A stretch of 64,000 nucleotides of DNA from Oscheius onirici. Its lineage: Eukaryota; Nematoda; Chromadorea; Rhabditida; Rhabditidae. The notes below the pieces were generated by a model. It did no database searches. It was not told where the DNA came from and saw only the letters and a list, made by a program, of their open reading frames with translations. Position 1 is the stretch's first letter; the number at the start of each line of letters is the position of its first letter. Made by a program: the position numbers and the translations under genes. Location: positions 8,382,398-8,446,397 of the forward strand of contig OW051469.1 in NCBI GenBank assembly GCA_932521025.1. Reading direction: 5' to 3'. Below are positions 47,341 through 55,900 of this stretch, piece after piece.

Positions 47341-48250
47341 AGACAGTAATTATCAAGTTTATTTTATAAGATAGCACCGTACAAATATAAAATATATTGC
47401 ATTTTTAGTGGAGTCCAATTGCTTGAAGAAGAAACTGAGCAAAAATTGTTGAACTTGTTCCTTTTTTAATTGTTACCTCCGAAACGGCCTCGCTGAACAT
47501 GTTGCTATCCTGAAATGACAAATTTTCGATCAATGTTATAGAGTACCAACCTCGAAGTCCTTTTACCGGGAAAGCATGCAGTGGCGTTGTTGATGTAGAC
47601 AGCGGCGTTGTTCTGCGTTGGATGTCGCTTGTAGGGTTTTACTCGGCATCTTCGATCAGCATAGTGAACTGTGGTGGTAATCTGTAATCTCTGACTTTTT
47701 GGTAGAAGTTGTCGATCCTGGAACAACTGTTCCTATGTACTACTGAGTAATAAATTTTCTCAAACTGTGAGAATCTCACCTTGATTATTGTTGCAGCCCA
47801 ATTAAGATCTTAGCACCGGATAATGAAGATCAGCAAAATCGTCTGTCAGATCCTTCTTCTTAAAAGAGTCCACAATTCCCAAAAAATTGTTCCCGGACTT
47901 CGTATGTGGAAAGAAATTTGAGAAAATGTAAGTATCTGAAACGATTTGATAAAAGAGAGACGTAGAAATAGGTTTTCAACTAACGAAATTGTGTGAAAAT
48001 GAGAGAAACTAGAGAGCAAGAGGAGATAGACAGTTGCCGCGGGAATGACCAGGGGCCAGATGATGCCTGATCGATTTTACGGTCCGTAACTTGTGGCGGG
48101 CATTTTTCGCAAATGAGTAATATCTGATTAAGAAAGAGTGCGACACGTGACCTGTGTCAAAAGATGCCAGATCGAGTTACAGTCTGTAAGCTAACGAGAC
48201 CCTTCGTAAGAACTAATGAGTGAGACGACTCAAGAAACATGAAAGAGCTG
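47040..48250. repeat. Dispersed local repeat copies flanking the 47483-47960 locus
   Basis: Segments at about 47090-47245 and 48030-48245 share blocks in the same order: CCGCGGG, GACC, GATGCCTGATCGATTTTAC (second copy) or GGTGCCTGATCGATTTTAC (first copy), a GT(C)CGTAA word, AAATGAGTAA, and AACATGAAAG. The second region appears to hold two copies in tandem. Function unknown. Confidence 0.6.
47483..47960 (-). CDS. Possible small gene or gene remnant, uncertain
   Basis: Three minus-strand pieces can be joined in phase: a segment with FSNFFPHTKSGNNFLGIVDS and DLTDDFADLHYP, an exon with ITTTVHYADRRCRVKPY and INNATACFPGKR, and a short last exon ending near 47483. A poly(A) signal lies just downstream. 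No start codon or signal peptide was found and the first segment needs a non-ideal donor (GTGCTA), so it may be decayed. Just downstream, a separate 46760-46860 piece contains FIVDLDQCRKLE, which resembles the DLEQC segment of the 30202 gene. Confidence 0.25.
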
Positions 48251-49144
48251 TAGAGATCGTACGAAAACCCCATCCTTATTAGCCGAGAAACCTTTACTTT
48301 GAAACTCTGCCCGGCGCATGTTCACCGACTTCAAATCTATCCGTTGACTGAGAATCTGGCTATCACAATTGTGCGTGCGAAGTACAAAAAGCCCTTTTAG
48401 CGCCAAGTTCTTCAAGTCTAGACAAAACTTGTCAGCTTTTAGCCGTTCCCTCCACTTTATTTTGACTTGTTAAGACTCGTCAATCTAAAACGCTTCTCTG
48501 GTAGCTCACTCGATCGTCTGCTGCTCGCCTGTGCTGTCGTCTTCTTCCAAATCAGGTTGGGTGTTTCTACTTTTCCCAAATCTTCGACTGTTTTACTCCA
48601 CCTCTCAGTCACCTTCCTGTTTTTACACCTTGACTAGAATTGTTAGGTCCCGAGAAACCCAGTTTCAGACGTAGCAACTCTCTCCCTTGCTCCTCGTAAG
48701 ACGTATTGGTTATATTTATCTGTTGATTGGGGAAAGGGTCAGAAGAGATCGACGTAACGACGATTATCGTATCGCTGTGGTTCATACGAGAAACTTCAGT
48801 TACTGGAGCATTGAGAGTAATCCGTTCAAGAAAACAATTGAACAGCATGAAAAGTTGCTACTCACTGAAGTTTTTCAACTGAAAAAAAATCTGCTTTGAT
48901 TCACAAAATGTGCTCTTTTCTTGAACTATAAAGGCGCCGAAGTCGCCGAAGGCGGCTGGTCGTCTTATAAATAAGAAAACCTTAGAGAACTTGTCAACTG
49001 TACGAGCAGGCAAACAACTTTTATGGTGGTCAGAAATTATCCCTCATTATCCTACGTTCTGTGAGACTGGAACACTGTAGGGAAGAGTCGAAATAGAAGC
49101 ATCAGAGTCCGCGATCGGATCAGGTGGGCTGGACACTGGCTGCT
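48251..49144. other. Intergenic region, no gene recognised
   Basis: No frame with support on either strand. It contains CTACAGT words and AT-rich sequence before the 3' end of the helicase-like gene. Confidence 0.4.
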
Positions 49145-51458
49145 TCAGTTTTCCCTGAAAAGTCTTTTTTTTTGTTTTACTTTTAAAATTCGGTCTTACA
49201 GTAGCTTGACCGGTATACTCTTACCTCCTTCGGCTCTCATTGTCCCCACTTCCAATATTCGCTCGAGAAGCTTCTTCTCGTTCCCTAGCCTGTTGATTCT
49301 CGTATTCCAATGTACGCTGTGCGGCGTACTCTCTCATCACTCGATCAGTTTCGATTCTTGCCTCTCTGGAGTACTTTCCGAGGAAGCTGGTCTTTAAGAA
49401 AAGATCAGGACGAAGGTACTCGTCGAACTGAGGGTTTTCAACAATTTTGTGGTGATAGAGACTGAGAAGCTAATGCAGAAAGACACTCACAAATCCGTCA
49501 GCACATCCAACGTGCGGGAGCAATTTGGCGTAAAAGTCAGTGACAGCTAGAGATCCACAGTGAGCGAGTACGTACACCAAATGCTGAGCTCGATTGACAG
49601 CAGTTATGGCTCGACGAGGATCAGCAATGGACTTCATTTTGGTCTTCAGCTACTAAACCGGAAAAATGTAGAGGAATCTCGTCTAGTAGACGCACCATCG
49701 TCGAACGCCTTTCCGTCCACTCCAGCAAATCTGTACACTAAAAAACTTAGGTTTTAAAAGATATAGAAGTTCCGACTCACTTTTCAATTCCTCTTTGACG
49801 CTAGCCATCTGGATAATATTGAAGCAGAGGATTTGAACCTCAGTGGACTCGACCCCTTTCTGGATAAGATGCTCGAGAAGGCGCATTAAGGTTTTCACTT
49901 CGCTGACATTTTTGCCCGCGTTCTCATGTCCATTGACGTTGACGGATACCACATGGCTCTTCGCACGATCTCCAGCTACAAAGAGATTCTTGTTGTTGGC
50001 CAGAGTACGATCCTCCGAGGCGATTGCACACTCCATCTTGTCTCCGTAGATGGGGAAAAGGAGCTGGCGGAATATTTCGGGATGGGTACTGAAAAAGAAT
50101 TTTAGGAAAAACAGAATGACAGAGAGACAAAGACTTACCGATAATTTCGTTGAATGGTTGTCTTGTTGGTGGACTTGAAACTGGCCATTCTTGCCAGCTC
50201 TCCCATTGTCAAGAATTTATTGATCATAGAACCTGTCTCGAAGCTCCTTCTCTAGAAGCGGGTCCCAGCTCATCAGAGTTTCTTCCGATTAAGCAGATTC
50301 TTTGCAAGCACGGAAGAAGGCAGTAGAGAGCAAGAGCTTCGACTGGTGAAAGCTGACCAGCTTCATCGATGATGAGTCTCCGGATACTCTTCGAATCTTG
50401 CTCTTCCTCTGTGGCAGCAAAGACATTCGCCTTACTGAGAAAGATGTCCACAGTTGCTGCATAGATCTTCATGTCGTAGGTACTCAGATGATGTTGCTGC
50501 ATACGCTTCTCTAATGGTCTCCTGGGAAGCCTGAAAACGTTTTTCCTTCTCTCTCTCTCTCTTCTTCTCCCTCTCGGTCTCTCTGTTTCCCCGTATTTCA
50601 GATTCTTAGTCAACGCACTGTTTGAGTCCAATTTTCTTTTTCTTATCTATCGCATTCTGCTCAGCGACGATGGAGAAATCACGGACGATCTTGATCCTAG
50701 GGAACTTTTGTTCCGGGATCTAGATGCTGACCTGTAAGATTTACCAATTAGCCCGTACTGATCTTTCAAAAGCCACCTTTAACGATGATGACCATTGATT
50801 CGGACTGTCCGCAACAGGACGAACCGCATCTCTGGAAGAGGGCTCCGAGACCAATGTGATGTTGCACAGGGCCCGGGCGACAGTCTGAAAGAAGCAGGTC
50901 GCCAATAGGATCAACCGACCTCTATGTTGGTGATACAGCATACAATTAAGATGTGCTTCAGATCGTTGTGCTCGAGCATGAGCTGTTGTCCCAAGATCCA
51001 TTTGGTAGTGCTACAAGAGATTTTCATAGAACAAAAGAGAGCTTACAAAATTAGGGCTTCGGAACACTCCTGGTTAAGTTGAAAACGGAACTCGACACTT
51101 CCGTCGCGACGTCTTGTAATTTCCGTGATCTCTGTGACAAGAGAGGCCATTTCGACGTCTTCGACATGGCAGTGGTGTTCCGCGAGACAGGCAGTCACGT
51201 ATGGCTGCATAATGTACTGCTCTCACACTGCAAAATGATGAAATGAAGAAAGGGGATGAAAAACTTACTTCGGTAATGTTCAGATTCTTCTTTTGTCGAA
51301 GTCGGTTGGAGATCCACATTTCCTCCTCGGAGCTCAGCAGGGTCATGCCCTCTGAGAACATTTCCTCCCAAAAACAAAGATACTGTCCCTAATTGTACAA
51401 CAACAATTACTTCAACCTTTTTCCGATGAGCTTGATGGCATCTGACGCGCATGACCAT
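49145..51458 (-). CDS. Superfamily 1 (Upf1-like) helicase-related protein lacking a P-loop
   Basis: About ten exons encode the hallmarks of a nematode Upf1/Dna2-type helicase, read 5' to 3': a Q-motif-like LNQECSEALI, a motif Ia-like HILIVCCITNIETVARAL, Walker B DEAGQLSP, a motif III position reading ICLIGRNSDEL, the segment NYRTHPEIFRQLLFP, the conserved block NVNGHENAGKNVSEV, and motif VI DPRRAITAVNRAQHLVYV. Between the Q motif and motif Ia only about ten residues and a very short intron remain; no GxxxxGKT/S is present. Motif III lacks the usual GDxxQL. The protein is therefore probably ATPase-dead or the gene is decaying. Start (MVMRVRCH, 51458) and last exon are approximate; some junctions in the motif V region are unresolved. 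It is head-to-head with the DEP-domain gene. Confidence 0.75.
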
Positions 51459-51529
51459 AACCTCTGGTCATTTCTGTGGGATCCTCTCTTGTCATACTCT
51501 GTACCATCTACATCCATTAGCACTGCCAA

Positions 51530-52933
51530 ATGACCAAGCAACAGTTTCTAGCTACCCAGACGGTAATTTTTCCAACGATCTCTAAATTTCCCATTTCAGT
51601 GGTCAAAACTGGCCAATACTCTTGTCTCCGACTGTCCTCGAGGCATCCACCGTCGCTACTTTAGAAAAGTCGAAAATTCTTTTACTGGAAAAGAGGGAGT
51701 AGATTTCATGCTCCGTTCAATCCCGACAATCTTGAATAATGGGAGAGCTGTGAGCAGAGATAACTGTACGAAATTGCTACAAATGTTCCTTGATGAGAGG
51801 AGATTTTTCCGCTTTGATGGGAAGGCAGTCTTTAGGGATGACAACACACTGTTCTGGTTAGTTTTATTTGTTCCGCAAAACACTGTAAAACTATAAAAAC
51901 AGCGTTAGACCTACTACATCCTGCCCAAATTTAGCATTTGATTGAGCGAAAGGGATCCTTTTGGAGCTTGATAGGAGCTGTCCAAGTTCCGACCTTTTCA
52001 ACCCGTGAAGCATTCAGAAAAGAAAGTAAAAAATGGCAGTTATTACAAGTGTTTGGTAGAGTTTGTTTTCAAAAAATGGGTGCTTACATTAAACTCGAGG
52101 TTGTTTGTCTATATAGGCTATTAATTCTTCCTATAAATGACTAGTGGTTCTACGTTTCGGAACCAAAAATATACCAGTGGTTATAAAATGTGAACTTTCG
52201 CCAACTTCATGTGAAAGTTTGCACCTGTCAGTATGTTCATTGGCTTGGGATTTTGACTTCGTCCTATCAATTAATTAAATAGTTACAGTACACTGCTTTT
52301 CATAATTATAGGTTCACCCCAGTTTTTCGACCTAGCGCGGCGCGCGTTTGTCAAAACGTTCTGATATGTTTTCCAATCGATTCGGCGTGTTTAAAAACCC
52401 CAGTAGCCATATTTTAAAAGAATTCAGTAGTAGAATTCAGCATTTCCAGTCGTTTTCCTATTTTCGCACCTTTCATAATTATAGGCTCTGATTTTCTCAC
52501 TTACAATGGATAGAGTTCCAAATCGAGGTTATTTTGTGTTCATTGTGCACACTCAATCAGAGGTACTTTCTGAGCTTTCAGCTTATATATTGGCCAATTC
52601 TATCCATTGTAAGTGAGAAAATCAGAGCCTATAATTATGAAAAGGTGCGAAAATAGGAAAACGACTGGAAATGCTGAATTCTACTACTGAATTCTTTTAA
52701 AATATGGCTACTGGGGTTTTTAAACACGCCGAATCGATTGGAAAACATATCAGAACGTTTTAGTCGAAAAACTGGGGTGAACCTATAATTATGAAAAACG
52801 GTGTATACCGTATCTATCAAAATATCTACTTCCTCTTCCACATTCTACCCAAATCTTTTCCAGCTTCTATTCCCCGGCCAATCCTCCGACTCCGCAACTG
52901 ATTCGAAGAATGGCAAGACTTCCCAGAAGGTGA
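51530..52933 (+). CDS. Stand-alone DEP-domain protein (119 residues)
   Basis: Three exons (51530-51562, 51600-51856, 52864-52933) close in phase. Nearly the whole protein is one DEP domain: it starts WSKLANTLVSDCPRGIHRR, has the conserved SFTGKEGVDFML turn, then AVSRDNCTKLLQMFLDERRF and DDNTLFCFY. It ends with PQLIRRMARLPRR and a stop, with AATAAA only 8 bases further on. DEP domains bind membranes and G-protein partners. The sequence resembles the N-terminal DEP of the LET-99/DEPDC1 group but without their long C-terminal part, so it may be a truncated relative. Intron 2 is 1 kb long because of a 500-bp palindrome. A nearer acceptor (about 51903) would give an alternative short C terminus. 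Confidence 0.8.
52296..52801. mobile_element. 500-bp near-perfect palindrome (foldback element) in DEP-gene intron
   Basis: The left arm (CATAATTATAGGTTCACCCC onward) and the right arm (ending GGGGTGAACCTATAATTATG) are inverse copies over roughly 210-230 bp with only a few differences, around a central spacer of about 70-80 bases near 52515-52600. Each arm also contains a second copy of the CATAATTATAGG end word, so it looks like a nested pair of elements. The arms' near-identity suggests recent insertion or ongoing correction. No coding capacity. Confidence 0.9.
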
Positions 52934-52956
52934 AAAAAAGCAATAAATATTTGTAT

Positions 52957-55900
52957 TCAATTAAACGAAAAGCTTTTGGAATAACCCGTTGAGAATGTTT
53001 TCCTATTACACTCGTATGTCTTGACTTGTTTCCTTCCTTTCTTTGTGATCCTCTTCTCCCAAGATTCATGATGGTTGACCAGACCGCCTTCGAGAACCGC
53101 CAGAAAGCCGGAAGGCATGAGACAGAGTCCATTAGGCTTGTCCAGAGAACAGAGAATATGAGAGTCCCCAAGACCAGACTGACTGATCTCCACCATGACC
53201 AATGTGTCATTCAATACAATCCAGGCCCGGTTTTGAATGACCATGGAAGTTACAGTTCCCGTCAGATTCCAAGATTGTTCTTCCCAATCTGAAAAATTAT
53301 TTTTTACGAAAACTAATGAAAGATTACCACAACATTCCATATCTGTCTGATCTGCGCATTTCCGAATCCAAACCTTTCCAGTAGTCGTTGTAGCCCAGAG
53401 TTCAGTAGGAGTTCGGAGGGAGAGGCAGCTAATTGGAGAGTTGGTAATGATCTGAAAGTGTTTTGTCGAGACTCAGTCTCTCCCTCTCTCTGCCTCTCTC
53501 ACAGTCTCCCACCCCTTCCAATGTAACCTGATTCCATACTCTCTCCATTCCCCGAATTCATTTCCAGGCAAATTCCCCTTTCTTTTCTCACCCCGTCGGC
53601 CAAAAATTAACCTCTTTCACTGCACTATTTGTACTGAGCAAACTAGACTGAAGACAGAACATGGATTACTCTGTCATCATTTTTCGGCTTACGAGCCTCA
53701 TTCTTTTCCAAATCCTTTTCCTTTTGAAATTTTCCAGCAATGACCAAGACTGCTTTCGTTCTCGGAGCTACTGGAGCAATTGGCAGAAAATTGGTACATT
53801 TTCTGGTCGATTCGGGTCAATTTTCGCGCGTTGTGCTGCTAGGCCGCCGGCCGGTCGATAATTTACCAGCTTCAAAAATTCTCGTAAGCGGTTTTTGAAG
53901 CCAAATTGGAGGGAACAAATTTTAGGAGCAGAAAATTGTCGATTTTGACAATATTGACAAGCATGCCGAAGATTTCAAGAATCTCGATGTCGGATTTTGT
54001 GCTCTGGGAACAACTAGGGGGCAATCTGGAGCAGTAAGTTGTCTCATTCTTTATGTTTTTTTTTGTTAAATTTTAGGCCGGTTTTGTCAAGATTGAACAC
54101 GATTATGTGGTAAATTCTGCCAAGGTGGCAAGGGAAAACGGTGAGACTTCGAAGCTTATCAGACTTCCAAGTACTAAAGGAATGGCCTGTTCCAAAACAA
54201 AAAAGTACCGTGATTCGATAGTTTTTCGCTTCGAGACCCAAATGATTCGATTCATCACACAATTGGATACTCAGCGCAAGATACGCAGCTAAAATTTTGA
54301 AACTGGTGGCCGGATTTTAGCCGCTGCGCATCAACTCTTACTGTTTGTGGCGAACGCTCGCAAATCGGGAAAAAACACGAAAATGGGGTTACGGTAAAGT
54401 TACTGCAAAAATCCCAGTTTTTAGGAGTAAAAGAGTTTGTCCTCGTCTCGGCCAGAGGTGTCAAGGAAGACACCAATATTCTCTACTTCAAAACCAAAGC
54501 CAAGGCGGAGAACGCTTGTGCTGCTCTGGGCTTCGAGAAGACTCTGATAGTCAGACCGGGATTGCTTGAGGGACGTGATGCGGGTATTCCCAACTTTGTA
54601 CAAAACTTCGTGAAATTTTAGACTTTCGCTTTGTCGAACTCGCAATGAAAATCTTCTACAGACCGTTTAAGATTTTCAGTGACAACATTGCTGTGCATTG
54701 TAATGATGTGGCCAAGGTTTTTGAGAGTTTCAAGCTTAACAAATAATATATTTTAGGCAATGATCGTGGGAGCTCTCGACCCAGAACTGAAGGGAAAAGT
54801 CATCTGGGAAAATGCGGAACTACCGAAGAAGGCGGAAGAGTTCAAGAGTATGGCTTAGACTCAGTAAAATATTTTTGTGATTAGTTTACACAGAGATTAC
54901 TACAAAATTTGATAAAAACCTACCTGTTTCCAAACATAACCGTGAGGACGACTTCGTTCGACTCCCTGTCTCAACAGCACATCTCCATTTTCTGTCAGAC
55001 CAAAGACCAGAATCTGAAAAATTAATCATAGAAAACTGTCGGGAAACTCTCTGACTCTGTCTCCTGGATCTTTCTGGACCACAATTGACTTCAGAACTGG
55101 ACCATCCACGCCGATCCAGGAAGTTTGAGCCCGATATTTTGCTCTTCTTGTCAGCTTTCTTCGTCGGAATCTGGCTTTGCTCATGCTGATCTGATAGATC
55201 CCCTTGATTTCAGCGTCGTAAGACCATCCATCATCCAAAGTTTCGTTTTCAATCTTCCACGAATCGTCTAGCCAAGACCATTCCTGTGTGGGCAGTCTAC
55301 TGTAGTTGGCCGTGACGGGACCCGACTCATCCATCCATGGCCCAATTCCCTGTATCTCACTGGCAAAGCTGACGTAGCCGCGAAAGATCTGGTGTCGCTG
55401 GTACTCGAAAATCTGAAATCTTCTTCTTGTCATTCTATCTCCCTGTTTCTCACCGTCTTCGTGACAGAATCAGCCTGTTCCCAACTTGACTGATTCCTCT
55501 CCTCTGTCGGTTTCCAAGTAGGCGAAAGGACGTAAGGATGTCCCATCTGAAGGCATTGGTAAAGCAAGAAGATAACCTAACCTCTGTCAGAGTCCAGACA
55601 ACTCCGTCAATTCCAGACGAGATCTGTTTGAAATGGCCCGGGAGGTCGATTGAACGTAGCTGGTCAAACGATCGGGGATGGGGCTGAAGAGTAATTTCCG
55701 TACTTGAAATAAGACAAAACTCACATTCTGCTTCCCATCCAGAACCATTTCATTCATTGGATGGTACCGTACATTTCCGTTTCTTCCAACCGTCCAACAA
55801 ATACTTTGAGAAGAGGTTCTTGGAGAGGCGATGTGTGCTCGGACAAGGATCTAAAAAAATTCTGTATCTGTGATTCTCTGCCTTCCCTACCAGTTGAAGC

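Noticed and set aside
49385-49510. A 21-bp intron in the helicase-like gene between GTGAGT and TTAG
   Set aside because: Too short for a nematode intron; the same donor joined to CCCTCAG gives a 62-bp intron that keeps the frame.
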